Assembly (NCBI GenBank): GCA_036925085.1
Contig: JAUPFP010000011.1
Location: 186,001-250,000 of the forward strand
Direction of reading: 5' to 3'
Source of the DNA: Brachycybe producta
Lineage: Eukaryota; Arthropoda; Diplopoda; Playtdesmida; Andrognathidae
DNA length: 64,000 nt
This document shows positions 41,101-45,300 of this stretch, piece after piece (position 1 is the stretch's first letter; each line of letters starts with the position of its first letter). Position numbers and translations under genes: made by a program. The notes under the pieces were generated by a model. The model was not told the origin of the DNA, made no database searches, and worked only from the letters and a program-made list of their open reading frames with translations.

Positions 41101-41192
41101 CCTTGCAATTTTTTCTCAGTTTCCCAGAACTTTTGTAACTCGGTGAAGTATTTGTCTAAAATGAACACCTTTGATAAACCCACAGTTGCCAT
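1..41192 (-). CDS. dachs: Unconventional myosin heavy chain, Dachs-like (5' and motor part; 14 exons, runs off the left edge)
   Basis: Actin-based motor protein gene. Joined exons, in transcript order: 41192-41102, 10715-10596, 9092-8950, 7601-7432, 5307-5133, 4847-4773, 3754-3670, 3097-2991, 1857-1731, 1653-1535, 1467-1320, 1095-950, 304-131, 59-1. They give 579 codons plus 2 bases with every phase matching and GT/AG at every intron. Residues 1-75 form a short head with a leucine-heptad stretch. The motor follows: P-loop GESGSGKT at 176-183, switch I NSESSR at 227-232, switch II DMFGFE at 494-499. The actin-binding half, IQ motifs and tail are outside the window. The class call rests on memory of family sequence: it does not look like classes I, II, III, V, VI, VII, IX, XV or XVIII, and Dachs (class XX, acting with Fat/Dachsous in Hippo and planar polarity signalling at apical junctions in flies) fits best. 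Myosin is near certain; the class is probable. Confidence 0.72.
131..304 (-). CDS. Myosin exon 13 (relay region)
   Basis: Exactly 58 codons in phase 0. Acceptor is CGTTTAACAG before 304 and donor is GTATAC after 131. Encodes PSQLEHLCINLCAETMQHFY, NTHIFKSSIESCRDEGIHSD and a final part ending in CIDLISSL. It corresponds to 'SFEQLCINY.NE.LQ..F..H.F..EQ.EY..EGI' of other motors, with MQHFYNTHIF in place of the usual LQQ.FN.H.F. Confidence 0.92.
305..949 (+). repeat. Degenerate TTTAGGTGAA motif field in intron 12
   Basis: Between about 500 and 915 the + strand carries many loose copies of TTTAGGTGAAATG and TTTTAGGTGAATTTG, separated by A/T stretches. The copies are diverged and spacing is uneven, so this is an old, decayed tandem array. 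A stretch with the same words, including GGTGAACAACTT, recurs at about 61148-61215. Confidence 0.55.
950..1095 (-). CDS. Myosin exon 12 (switch II)
   Basis: Acceptor is GTTATTGTAG before 1095 and donor is GTAACT after 950. It opens with the Ser/Ala/Lys-rich end of the insert (SSSAKSSKS), then VRHATDGFIGILDMFGFEDS. DMFGFE (residues 494-499) is switch II; most myosins have DI(Y/F/S)GFE here. The Gly and Glu needed for phosphate sensing are present. Confidence 0.92.
1320..1467 (-). CDS. Myosin exon 11
   Basis: Acceptor is TTTATTAACAG before 1467 and donor is GTAGGA after 1320. Encodes SNMTRDALAKALYCRTVATI then VRRANSLKRLGPTSGTLSSD and SNESVHNHN. The first part is the conserved 'A..ARDALAKALY..LF..IV..IN' helix. 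The Ser-rich tail begins an insert, longer than in classical myosins, that continues into exon 12. Confidence 0.92.
1535..1653 (-). CDS. Myosin exon 10
   Basis: Acceptor is TTTGTTTCAG before 1653 and donor is GTTAGT after 1535. Encodes IKSVASLLGISAMALFRGLT then TRTHNVRGQLVKSLCDINM, equivalent to 'A..LLGV....L...LT.R....RGE.....L' in other motors. The introns on either side are only 77 and 67 bases. Confidence 0.9.
1731..1857 (-). CDS. Myosin exon 9
   Basis: Acceptor is GCTCCTCAG before 1857. The donor GTTGAG after 1731 is weak, but it is the only one that gives a phase-1 join (GAA Glu) to exon 10. Encodes SCLSVLGIPFLDVVRVLAAV then LLLGNVNFIEGQGLEVDVKG. This is the 'I..VLAAVLHLGN..F' relay-side helix block of myosins. 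Confidence 0.9.
1858..2990. other. Intron 8 with a short hairpin repeat
   Basis: No coding sequence. An imperfect inverted repeat of about 100 bp at 2155-2252 runs from TGTGGATCTTCGGATAGGTA to the mirror TACCTATCGGCATATCCACA, the size and form of a decayed MITE. Around 2560-2830 several CCAAC/GTTGG words suggest another worn palindromic repeat, but no ends can be fixed. Confidence 0.4.
2991..3097 (-). CDS. Myosin exon 8
   Basis: Acceptor is TTTGTACAG before 3097 and donor is GTGTGT after 2991. Encodes GKLNLDGYNIHKLCYLSRGD then VSHNEKEDGIRFEAWK. The position equals the 'L....Y.YL..G....D...F' segment of other motors. Reading on past the donor gives an open frame for a while, but GTGTGT is the only donor that joins in phase to the next exon. 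Confidence 0.9.
3670..3754 (-). CDS. Myosin exon 7
   Basis: Acceptor is AATATGTAG before 3754 and donor is GTAAGT after 3670. Encodes TRVVRPLPGEKNYHIFYQML then AGLSQDER. This is the conserved 'R.V.....ERNYHIFYQ...G' block found in nearly all myosin motors. Leaves in phase 1. Confidence 0.93.
4187..4490. mobile_element. Probable MITE remnant in intron 6
   Basis: Imperfect terminal inverted repeats: GGGCGACCGCAAATGACAGA on the left against the reverse complement of TCTGTGATCTGTGGTCACC on the right. The inside is richer in GC than the flanking intron. No target duplication could be recognised, so the superfamily is open. Confidence 0.35.
4773..4847 (-). CDS. Myosin exon 6
   Basis: Twenty-five codons, both ends in phase 0. 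Acceptor is TGTTCTAG before 4847 and donor is GTATGA after 4773. Encodes GHFLEVQVTDGALYRTKIHC then YFLDQ, the strand after switch I that corresponds to 'I..YLLEKSRV' in other myosins. Confidence 0.92.
5133..5307 (-). CDS. Myosin exon 5 (P-loop and switch I)
   Basis: Acceptor is CAATACAG before 5307 and donor is GTAAGA after 5133. Encodes the Walker A loop GESGSGKT, then LLRQLFDVAGGGPETDAYKH, LAAAFTVLRSLGSAKT and switch I NSESSRI. In most myosins switch I reads NxNSSRFGK. Here N, S, S and R are kept, but the following F is I and the K (first residues of exon 6) is H. A run of 14 G (5109-5122) sits just beyond the donor and would be a C tract in the pre-mRNA. Confidence 0.93.
5815..6470. mobile_element. 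hAT-type non-autonomous element in intron 4
   Basis: A perfect 8-bp target duplication CTTGTCAC flanks it (5807-5814 and 6471-6478). The termini are CAATGACGTACTGGC and, in reverse complement, CAGGGACATACTGGC. An 8-bp duplication with a CAGGG-like end is typical of hAT. The right part holds a GC-rich stem built from CAAGGCGGCATTTGCCGCCTTG-like arms. No transposase coding sequence is seen. It inserted at the edge of a LINE 3' fragment. Confidence 0.75.
6474..6530 (+). mobile_element. LINE 3'-end fragment
   Basis: Carries CTCTGCCACAGGCC, then GGCTACTTGCAGAGTAAT and a short A/T tail. The same 3' motif ends the reverse-transcriptase-bearing LINE fragment at 55145-55660 on the other strand. A 5'-truncated copy, only tens of bases long. 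Confidence 0.55.
7432..7601 (-). CDS. Myosin exon 4 (motor, up to the P-loop)
   Basis: A long pyrimidine tract and ATAATAG precede 7601; the donor is GTAAGA after 7432. Begins TNVGPILLSVNSYQDRGNPL, matching the conserved 'Y.Y.G.ILV.VNPY' block of myosins; here the usual VNPY reads VNSY. Ends RQQSETGYPQAIILS, the strand running into the P-loop, and its last codon (AG|T Ser) is completed by exon 5. Confidence 0.9.
8364..8788. mobile_element. hAT-like non-autonomous element in intron 3
   Basis: Left end TAGGAATGGGCCG; right end in reverse complement TAGAGGTGGGACGAATCC. The flanks share AATAAAA (AATAAAAT left, AATAAAAC right), a near-perfect 8-bp duplication. Both subterminal regions are full of GATTCGA/TCGAATC words, so the two arms can pair. 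No protein is encoded. Confidence 0.55.
8950..9092 (-). CDS. Myosin exon 3 (start of the motor domain)
   Basis: Acceptor is AAGGAACAG before 9092 and donor is GTGAGT at 8949. Encodes AGNKTPVALMRQSMYATTED, then LIHLPGPLTEDAVLRTLQAR and FYNQDHF. This is the N-terminal motor stretch in which myosins carry the 'DL..L..L.E..VL..L..R' pattern. Phases 1 in, 0 out. Confidence 0.85.
9093..10595. other. Intron 2, no gene seen
   Basis: AT-rich sequence with short homopolymers. A short stretch near 9195 (GGGCGGAGCCAAAGAAATTCT) resembles part of the palindromic MITEs found elsewhere, but no element ends are visible. Confidence 0.4.
10596..10715 (-). CDS. Myosin exon 2 (N-terminal coiled-coil region)
   Basis: Acceptor is TATTTTCAG before 10715 and donor is GTAACA after 10596. 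Encodes ASSSNEAVHLQQRL then RSLSSELVTLRNRLHV, which has leucine/valine heptad spacing and probably forms a short coiled coil ahead of the motor. The end (TNGQTNGEN) is polar and likely flexible. It enters in phase 1 (completing codon 31) and leaves in phase 1 (GTG Val with exon 3). Length 120 bases. Confidence 0.8.
10716..13659. other. Start of the 30-kb intron 1, no gene seen
   Basis: AT-rich non-coding sequence. It contains a CTT run near 11020-11040, an ATT run near 11400 and a TGGA/CGGA tetranucleotide array at 13272-13311. No exon-like open frame with splice sites was found. Confidence 0.4.
13660..13910. mobile_element. TTA-flanked MITE (Harbinger-like)
   Basis: Flanked by TTA on both sides (13657-13659, 13911-13913). 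The long inverted termini share ACAGGCGACT and TGACAAAATGAA (left) with TTCATTTTGTCG and AGTCGCCTGT (right). A 3-bp TTA duplication with GGG/CCC termini suits the PIF/Harbinger superfamily, but a 3-bp duplication is weak evidence alone. Confidence 0.6.
14510..15192. mobile_element. Probable old hAT-like element
   Basis: Left end CAGTGTTTCCCAAATGAG; right end in reverse complement CAGTGTTTCTCATTTTAA. Both are followed by a GTGGAACC or CACGGAACCC block. The ends resemble CAGTG-type hAT termini, but the flanking 8-mers (CTATAGAG, TGAACATA) do not match, so it is old or the right boundary is misjudged. Confidence 0.4.
15430..15622. mobile_element. Palindromic MITE, AGAAGTTGGCTC family, copy 1
   Basis: About 190 bp, nearly one inverted repeat. 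The left arm has CAATTAGAAATCGGGACAAA and CAGAAGTTGGCTC; the right arm mirrors it. Between the arms lie AACTTCTAATTGGTTAGTTA and a TGACGTCA site. Close relatives are at 20795, 24042 and 34005. The clearest copy (24042) has an 8-bp target duplication, so the family is probably hAT-driven. Confidence 0.65.
15634..16197 (+). mobile_element. Helitron/Helentron-like non-autonomous element, copy H1
   Basis: The 5' side is a TA/GT microsatellite running into GCCAGGTCTGTG. The 3' end has a hairpin built on GTCATTTATGAC, then ATTACCCCACTAG, followed by T. A stem 10-12 bases before a terminal CTAG|T with no target duplication is the rolling-circle transposon signature. A 136-bp palindromic MITE (16019-16154) lies just inside the 3' end. 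No Rep-helicase is encoded. The 5' boundary is uncertain. Confidence 0.62.
16713..16796. repeat. (TA)n microsatellite
   Basis: Uninterrupted TA dinucleotides for about 84 bp. It can form a cruciform and is a likely length-polymorphic site. Not linked to any element end that I can see. Confidence 0.95.
17163..17225 (+). repeat. Short direct repeat
   Basis: Two tandem copies of a 26-bp unit containing GTAGGCTGTTATTTTGTGAC followed by TGTCA. A small local duplication with no sign of function. Confidence 0.7.
17649..17905 (-). mobile_element. tRNA-related SINE
   Basis: On the minus strand it has a good Pol III B box, GGTTCGAATCC (17857-17847), within GGGTTCGAATCCTGGCATGG. The body ends in AGGGACGTTAAATAAG and a CAA-repeat tail (17649-17665). 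A B box near the head and a simple-repeat tail are the marks of a tRNA-derived SINE. The A box is not clear and the 5' end lies close to the neighbouring element. Confidence 0.6.
17914..18460. mobile_element. TTAA-flanked element, TCCAGAAAT family, copy 1
   Basis: About 550 bp, closely similar over its length (in inverse orientation) to the copy at 46963-47552. The left end follows TTAA and starts AGACCATTACCGCCAGAAAT. The right end appears to stop at about 18460 before a terminal AGAGACC is reached. TTAA flanks suggest a piggyBac-type mover. Both copies keep an open stretch containing ELNMNRE and VTTFATKI, which may just reflect their similarity. Confidence 0.55.
18598..18799. mobile_element. 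Palindromic MITE, TGCCCAGCA family, stand-alone copy
   Basis: About 200 bp. Arms start GGCGCAGTTCTGCCCAGCAC and mirror GTGCTGGGCAGAATTGCC. Next inside is CGTTTGCCCCGCCCTTTTATGA and its mirror. It is a free-standing relative of the palindromic MITE carried inside Helitron-like copies H1-H4. No clear target duplication. Confidence 0.6.
19050..19574 (+). mobile_element. Helitron/Helentron-like element, copy H2
   Basis: Same layout as H1: TA tract, GCCAGGTCTGTG, purine-rich middle, GCGCATGCGCAC, the inner palindromic MITE (19396-19531), then a hairpin on GTCATTTACGACGGG and TTACCCCACTAG|T. Very close to H1 in sequence, so both are fairly young. No coding capacity; the open frames reading MRVVCSFFTPFISI recur only because the copies are alike. 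Confidence 0.62.
20795..20982. mobile_element. Palindromic MITE, AGAAGTTGGCTC family, copy 2
   Basis: Arms AATTAGAAAACGGGCCAAAC and its mirror GTTTGTCCCGTTTTCTAATT enclose AACTTCTAATTGGTTGGTTA and TGACGTCA. Flanks AAAGAAGT and AAAGAAAT resemble an 8-bp duplication with one change. Confidence 0.65.
21138..21341. mobile_element. Tc1/mariner (pogo-like) MITE
   Basis: Inverted termini CAGTAGAACGTCGATTATC and, in reverse complement, CAGTAGAGCGTCGATTATC. This is the classic form of pogo/Tigger-type ends. TA follows the right end; the left flank has lost it. About 200 bp, non-coding. Confidence 0.65.
22083..22732. mobile_element. Inverted-repeat element with telomere-like minisatellite core
   Basis: Flanked by identical CCCTATAAAAC sequences, so the duplication is at least 8 bp (TATAAAAC, 22075-22082 and 22733-22740). 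The ends begin GGTTGGGGGTCACTACAGC and, in reverse complement, GGGACTGGCTCACTACAGC. Both subterminal regions repeat CACTACAGCTACC (left) or its mirror GGTAGCTGTAGTG (right) several times. The centre (about 22361-22530) is a tandem array of CCTAACCGATCCTAACCAAA, with degraded CCTTACC units on both sides. No protein is encoded. Its architecture matches the element at 45301-46275. The superfamily is not identified. Confidence 0.7.
22361..22530 (+). repeat. 20-bp CCTAACC minisatellite
   Basis: About eight copies of CCTAACCGATCCTAACCAAA, mostly identical in the middle and fraying at both edges. Each half contains CCTAACC, close to the arthropod telomere repeat (CCTAA)n but with interposed GAT and AAA. 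Confidence 0.85.
23652..23932. mobile_element. hAT-type MITE, CAGGGCCGTCATTT family, copy 1
   Basis: A perfect 8-bp duplication GCTTAATA flanks it (23644-23651, 23933-23940). Termini CAGGGCCGTCATTT and AAATGACGTCCCTG are mirror images with a one-base slip. G-runs lie just inside both ends. About 95% like the copy at 48913-49188 by eye. Confidence 0.85.
24042..24247. mobile_element. Palindromic MITE, AGAAGTTGGCTC-type family, copy 3 (best preserved)
   Basis: A 206-bp near-perfect palindrome with ends ACAGGCAGTTAGAAATAGG and its mirror. An exact 8-bp duplication ATTTTCTA lies on both sides (24034-24041, 24248-24255), which points to a hAT- or P-type transposase. Inner motifs are CAGTTGGCTCCGCCCTTGTTA, AACTTCTAATTGGCTGGTTA and TGACGTCA. 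Confidence 0.85.
24256..26600. other. Intron 1, no gene seen
   Basis: AT-rich non-coding stretch with homopolymers, a small duplication of a TGCTTTTGTCAC(A/G)CATGTG unit near 25005-25047, and no exon-like frame with splice sites. The longer minus-strand frame at 25448-25828 is low-complexity and hydrophobic and is not supported as a gene. Confidence 0.4.
26602..26657. repeat. (ATT)n microsatellite
   Basis: About 18 ATT units, one interrupted by G. It abuts the 3' end of Helitron-like copy H3. Confidence 0.9.
26662..27233 (-). mobile_element. Helitron/Helentron-like element, copy H3 (reverse orientation)
   Basis: Read on the minus strand it starts in the TA/GT tract, AGCCAGGTCTGTG, and ends with hairpin CCCGTCATTTATGACGGG, TTACCCCACTAG and T. 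It has the inner palindromic MITE at 26705-26840. Directly past its 5' side (27235-27250) lies a second CACTAGTGGGGTAACGG, a stray 3' tip of another copy. Confidence 0.62.
27251..28339. other. Intron 1, no gene seen
   Basis: AT-rich, with several poly-A/T runs (for example 27831-27847) and a small TA tract near 27538. No element ends or exons recognised. Confidence 0.4.
28340..28400 (-). mobile_element. LINE 3'-end fragment
   Basis: The plus strand reads TTTGAATTTGAAAAATTACT, then CTGCAAGCAGCCATAAAGG and CCTATGGCAGAGGGAC. This is the 3' terminus of the same LINE family as at 55145-55660, with an (AAATTC)-type tail. Next to it is a TA microsatellite (28408-28439). Confidence 0.6.
28463..29843. 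mobile_element. 1.4-kb inverted-repeat element with GC-rich interior
   Basis: Ends AAGCCTCGTTTTCACGGCGATAGTT and, in reverse complement, AAGCCCTGTTTTCACGATGATAGTT. Arms of 100-150 bp are packed with GATAGTT/AACTATC words. The inside, mainly 28550-28880 and 29090-29480, is distinctly richer in GC than the flanks and has longer open frames on both strands, none resembling a family I know. The flanks (TAAA left, TTAA right) do not settle the superfamily. Confidence 0.55.
29844..33416. other. Intron 1, mostly featureless; two matching hairpins
   Basis: AT-rich. Two similar short hairpins occur: AACGAAAGCCCGTCTTCGAC (from 30131) and AACGAAGAAGCCCATCTAAAG (from 30415). An ATT/TTA tract lies near 32338-32363. 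No exon found; frames around 31958-32167 are open by chance as far as I can tell. Confidence 0.35.
33417..33752. mobile_element. TTA-flanked MITE (Harbinger-like)
   Basis: TTA on both sides (33414-33416, 33753-33755). Inverted termini GGCTAGGCGCATATTGAGAC match exactly on the right as GTCTCAATATGCGCCTAGCC. The interior is CpG-rich (CGCGCGGGG near 33593). Fits PIF/Harbinger by duplication length. Non-coding. Confidence 0.7.
34005..34146. mobile_element. Palindromic MITE, AGAAGTTGGCTC family, copy 4 (truncated)
   Basis: Left end ACAGGCAGTTAGAAATCGG, then CAGTTGGCTCCGCCCTTGTT and AACTTCTAATTGGTTGGTTG. The right arm stops at CAAACCAATTAC, so about the last 50 bp of the palindrome are missing. 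Confidence 0.6.
35107..35693 (+). mobile_element. Helitron/Helentron-like element, copy H4
   Basis: A TA tract runs into GAGCCTCGTCTCTGTGTGTG, then CGCTGTACAAAC, the purine-rich middle, GCGCATGCGCAC and the inner palindromic MITE (35514-35649). The 3' hairpin CCCGTCATTTATGACGGG is followed by TTTACCCCACTAG|T. One extra T lies between hairpin and end compared with other copies. Confidence 0.62.
35694..37836. other. Intron 1, no gene seen
   Basis: Very AT-rich, with many short TTAAA and ATTAAT words and homopolymers. No element ends or exons could be supported. Confidence 0.4.
37837..38041. mobile_element. hAT-like palindromic MITE
   Basis: An exact 8-bp duplication TATGGCAC flanks it (37829-37836, 38042-38049). 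Ends TAGGCTTGTCACC and, in reverse complement, TAGGCTTGCCACC. The arms repeat GGAGGACAGT, CCATTCGGAAGAACTGT and their mirrors, so the 205-bp element folds on itself. Confidence 0.82.
38880..39065 (+). mobile_element. LINE 3'-end fragment
   Basis: Matches, in opposite orientation, the stretch at about 44993-45100: TTTTGACAATGCATTTCTAT, then TTTTTGGACTAAATGG and GGCTGCTTACAGAGTAAT, then an AAATTCG tail. A 5'-truncated copy. Confidence 0.6.
39150..39258 (+). mobile_element. Second LINE 3'-end fragment
   Basis: Carries GTCCCGCTGCCACAGGC and GCTGTTTGCAGAGTAATT with a CAAATTCAAAATTC tail, the same 3' terminus as the previous fragment about 200 bp away. Either two separate insertions or one LINE tail with a partial duplication. 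Confidence 0.5.
39259..41101. other. End of intron 1, no gene seen
   Basis: AT-rich. A C-rich homopolymer tract lies at 40134-40156, followed by an A run. Nothing exon-like besides exon 1 just to the right. Confidence 0.4.
41102..41192 (-). CDS. Myosin exon 1 (start codon)
   Basis: Encodes residues 1-30, beginning MATVGLSKVFILDKYF and ending in ETEKKLQ, plus the first base of codon 31. The ATG at 41192-41190 has A at -3 and G at +4. An in-frame TGA lies 27 bases upstream and no other in-frame ATG lies between, so this start is well supported. The chosen donor is GTCAGT at 41101; phase 1 joins to exon 2 to make an Asp codon. A stronger GTAAGT lies 4 bases further at 41097, but it would give phase 2 and would need another exon before 10715. 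The 5' UTR and promoter upstream are not recognisable. Confidence 0.7.
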
Positions 41193-42940
41193 AATGTTAA
41201 CTCCAATGGCAGTTGTTCAAAAAGCAACAACATAGGATTGAGGTTTGTCATTCAATTACAGTAATATTGTAAACTAATAATAAAGACACAAACACATGTG
41301 GATTTTTTTTCTCCTCTGTTTTCTTACTTTTAAAAATGATGTAAAAACGTTATTATGCTAAATTTTAATAATACTGTTGTCACCACCACCTACAACTCTT
41401 TTCAAAAGTACACATTGCAGTCAAATCATCACCATCATCTTTATCACTATCATAGCAGCAGCAGCAGCAGCAGCACATTTTCTTATTTTTCTCAAAAATA
41501 ATAACAATAATATATAAATAATAAATGCAAATTTCAACGTGTGGGTCGCACACATTTTTTATATTTGGTGACGACGTCTCGAACAATATGATGTCTCCAA
41601 ATCAAAACTCCCGCCAAGAACATTCTCAACACTTTTTTACCAGAAATATGATACAGAGGATGTTAACAAATGTGGTCGAACTTTTTCTGCTGTTGAGAAA
41701 TAAACAGTTTAATCCTACTTTTAATCCATTTGTTTGTTTGTTTATGATAATCCAAACGAGACTTTAATTTGAACAGTTTTCAAATTTGATGTTATTATAT
41801 TCCAAACTTTGTACACAAGAACTTCGCGTTCAAAACTTTTTTTTTTTGAAAACTTCTTAGTGTTTTTTTTTTAAAAAAACTTGCTGTAAATTGAAAATTT
41901 AAAAGAAATTAATTCCGAAATTCAAAAGTTTCTTTGATACTTTTCTCACCCGAAAACTTTGAGTAAGTGAATCAGTGACCAGGGTAGGGCAGGTGTGTGG
42001 GGGTGAGAGTCAGGCTTCTAGAAACTTTTTAGTGGTAGCGGACAATTGAACTGAACTTTCTGTTGCACTTGCTACCTGCCTGCCTTTTGGTTGGTTAGAT
42101 ATTCTCGGCTGCTTTCTTAATTTTTCCTTTTCTCTCTCTCTCTTTTCTTCCCCTCGTTTTCTACTTGCATCTTACCATCAACCCCTCCTTCTTCTTCTCC
42201 TTCTTCTTACCCTCCTCTTCTATGTTACCCCACAAAACCATCTCCTTCTTCTCCTCCTCCTCCTCCTTCTTCTTCTACCGAAAAAAAAAGCCGGCTGCGG
42301 TCTTGACTTTGCTTTTTTTTACCTGCCTGAGGATGAAAACTCACCTGGAGTAACTTCTCCTTCTCTTCCTTAGAAAAAAATAAGTCTGTGTATAATTTAA
42401 AATACCTGTTCCCAGTGTTGCCAACTACGGCACTCACATTTTAGACTTGAAGTAACTAAGGGCGATATTCAAGGAAGAAACGTGAATGTGAACACTCGAA
42501 ACCCCTCTTAATAAATAGCATTGAACAAGGTATTCCTATGTTGGAAACCTTGCAAAACGAGTTCAAGTCAAAGCTCAAGTGCAAAATTATATTATTGAAT
42601 TTAGGCCTAAGGGCCTAGTTCTCGACTCAGCAACTTACTTATACAGGAAACGTCCTATCAAAAGTTGACGAGTTTCAGAACTACCATTCACTTTGCAATC
42701 TTTCAGAATATGGTTCTACTTGAGTCTTCTGAATCAGGGTTCCATCATAAAAAAAATCACTATTTGATTGAATATTCCGGGACTAAGCTGGACAGAATTT
42801 TTTTCTATGTTACAACTTTAATCTAATTACGGAGTGTGTGCGTCCACAACTGACAAATTATGAGACCCTATTTTGAGGTCGAAATGCGTCAAAAAGGACC
42901 TAGCAGTCTAGCCTAAGGTTACTTAGACCACAGTGGTCTC
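41193..42940. other. Upstream of the myosin start, no gene seen
   Basis: Should contain the myosin 5' UTR and promoter unless more upstream exons exist, but no TATA box, initiator or CpG cluster stands out. A short GCA/AGC run lies at 41457-41477 and pyrimidine-rich CTT/TCC tracts at about 42180-42290. Confidence 0.35.
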
Positions 42941-42995
42941 CAAAGTGGGATGCACATTGCGCAAGATGGTCCACGAGGGTACGCGAGATCCGTAA

Positions 42996-43363
42996 TATAT
43001 TATATATATAATTTTGCCAGGTCTGTGTCTCTTGTGTGTCTGTCTACATGTATATATCTTTCTCTCTTTCTGGGATAACGCTGTACAACCATTGAAGCAC
43101 ATCGGAATTTATATAAATTTGAATAAATGAACGGCTTTTTTTTTCTCAAGGTCAACTATATGTTGCACACTCCTCATCCAAGGACCCCATGATATTAAAT
43201 TGGAGAGGGGGAAAGGTTGAAAAGTGTAGAGGGGAGGGGGAGAGAGAAAAGTGGGAGGGGGTGACAAAAATTGAAAGGAGTAAAAAAAAGGAAAAAACGA
43301 CGCGCATGCGCACAATTGCCTGTTAATTTTGCTCCTGTCATTTATGACGGGTTACCCCACTAG
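42996..43363 (+). mobile_element. Helitron/Helentron-like element, copy H5 (internally deleted)
   Basis: Shares the 5' TA/GCCAGGTCTGTG part, the purine-rich middle and the 3' hairpin and TTACCCCACTAG|T with H1-H4. It jumps from GCGCATGCGCACA straight to CAATTGCC, missing about 230 bp that include the palindromic MITE. It may sit inside an old hAT-like element whose ends would be CAGTGGTCTCCAAAG near 42943 and TTTGAAGAATACTG near 43547. Confidence 0.6.
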
Positions 43364-44348
43364 TATTTTGATATTTATTCAATTTTATTGCTAATTGTGC
43401 AAGCAATTTACGAGAAAACAGCAAAATAGTTTTCTGATGCAATGGATTTTCCATAGACTTTCTACGTTAAAACCCATCTGTCCCATAGAGTGTGCTGAGA
43501 GTTCTGTGGTGCAAGAACAAAAAAAAAAAACGTTTGAAGAATACTGACTTTAGACTCCTTTATACATGTGTATTTTGACTTGGTTCATTACCTAAATGAA
43601 AGGATCACATTATGATGTGATTGTTAACATAATTGACTGTGTTTCACAGTTCACCTCACCTACTCACGTTATTTGAATTGTCACACAATTATTTTACGTG
43701 ATACTTGAGTGTTAGTTGTGAATATTACAATACAGGGTGTGTGTGGCTACCACGGGTGTTAGCTATTCATATTAAGTTTAAATAACTTTGTAAATTGTGA
43801 TACAAAGATAAATATTTGAATGAAGCTTAATTATCGATTATCATAACTTTCTGAATAAATTTCGAACGGTTTTTAGTGTTGTTTTTTTCAAAACAATTAT
43901 TAAAAAAAAAACTATTGTTTTTATTTATTTTTTAATTCAAAATTGTTATTTTTTAAAAAAAAAAACGTCAAATTTTGAACTTTTTTCAAACTTTCATAAA
44001 AATTAATTTTTACAGATATAAGAGTTTAATTACTTTTACTCCTATCATTTATTGTTCTTGTTTGTAAATCTTGCAACACCCAAAAGTATACTGTAAATGT
44101 ATGTCTTTCTTGTGTCAACAACGTGATGTGCTTCAAGTCCAAGATCTTAGCTTAGTATTTAGTTAACAAGTTACTCAAGTTAGTGCATAAAGAACAGTTT
44201 GAAAACACGACCTGGAATGAGCTGCTGACCACCAAGAGGTTAAAGTGACCACCCAGTGATCCAATGAAACAATAAACTTGAATTGGCAACACTGTGCTTC
44301 TAGCATAGATCCCTTGCTTTCTTCCATACCTTTTTCCACCTGACCTCG

Positions 44349-44349
<1 letters not shown>

Positions 44350-44384
<35 letters not shown>

Positions 44385-44385
44385 A
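44350..44385. repeat. (ATC)n microsatellite
   Basis: About 11 ATC units. In the minus frame it reads as a poly-Met run, which has no coding meaning. Confidence 0.9.
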
Positions 44386-44989
44386 CTTATGCTATAGGGG
44401 AATAGGTGAGTCGGGAGGGATGGATGGATGGAAGGAGGAGAAGGAGGTTTATGTAGAGGGTGGCTAGAGGCGACACTGTGACTGCCCTGTTCATTGGCCG
44501 CTTTTTAAGAAAAAAAAGGTGCATACTGACAAGAAGAGAGAGAGAGAGAGAAAGAGAACCTGAGAGTGATTGGGGGAGGGAGTTTAGAGGAGGAAGGTTG
44601 GGGGTGGGCTGCTAGCCTTCATATTATATTTCGCTCAAGTGACGTCTACTTTGAAGGGATAGCACTTGAGGGCTTGTCTTTTTCAAACTGGACACCCGTC
44701 GATTCTTCACTTTCCAACAAGTTGTTCCCCCCCCCCACCTTTTCAAAAGCTAATCAAAATGTGGTTAGCAATTGCTTATTTTGATGACAATTTTCTTTTA
44801 GTGTTTTCTGCTTTTTTTTTAAAAAAAATAGCTTTCAAAACAGAAAAACAATGAAATTTACTGATATCATTTAATTGATTTGTTTTACTTTTCTTTGCAG
44901 TCGTGATCTATTGGTCTCATATACCCAAGGGTCACAAACTCAATGGCCATCTAAACCCATTGGTCCCCTACACCTTGTGAGTTGTGACT

Positions 44990-45287
44990 TTTTGAATTTG
45001 AATCTTGAATAATTACTCTGCAAGCAGCCCAGAGGGCTTGTTGCAAACAGGCAGACAGATTATTTAGTCCAAAAGTAGCAAAGAAATTACATTGTCAAAA
45101 TAAACTATCACCTACATAGTGACTACATACTGTACCAATTCCCAATGCAAATATAATTTACTGAGTTTCATTTCCAGTATTAGCATACAGTATATGCCTT
45201 GTTCAATAACAACTCTATAAATTCCCTAAATCAAAACGTCCCCAATGCAAAAAACCTCCTCTGCAAGTAAATTCCATTGACGAATCA
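44990..45287 (-). mobile_element. LINE 3' part, split by a later insertion
   Basis: The minus strand encodes RVIRQWNLLAEEV near its upstream end, matching RVIRQWNSLPEEVV of the LINE at 55145-55660. The 3' terminus has GGCTGCTTGCAGAGTAATT. The region of the LINE just upstream resumes after 46512, beyond the hAT-type element. Confidence 0.65.
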
Positions 45288-45300
45288 CCCTAGACCAAGC

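Noticed and set aside
42943-43550. hAT-like element enclosing Helitron-like copy H5
   Set aside because: CAGTGGTCTCCAAAG and TTTGAAGAATACTG are plausible ends and the flanks (ACTTAGACC, ACTTTAGAC) are similar, but only with an insertion or deletion. Too weak for a separate feature.
44152-44385. Poly-methionine open frame
   Set aside because: An ATC microsatellite read on the minus strand.
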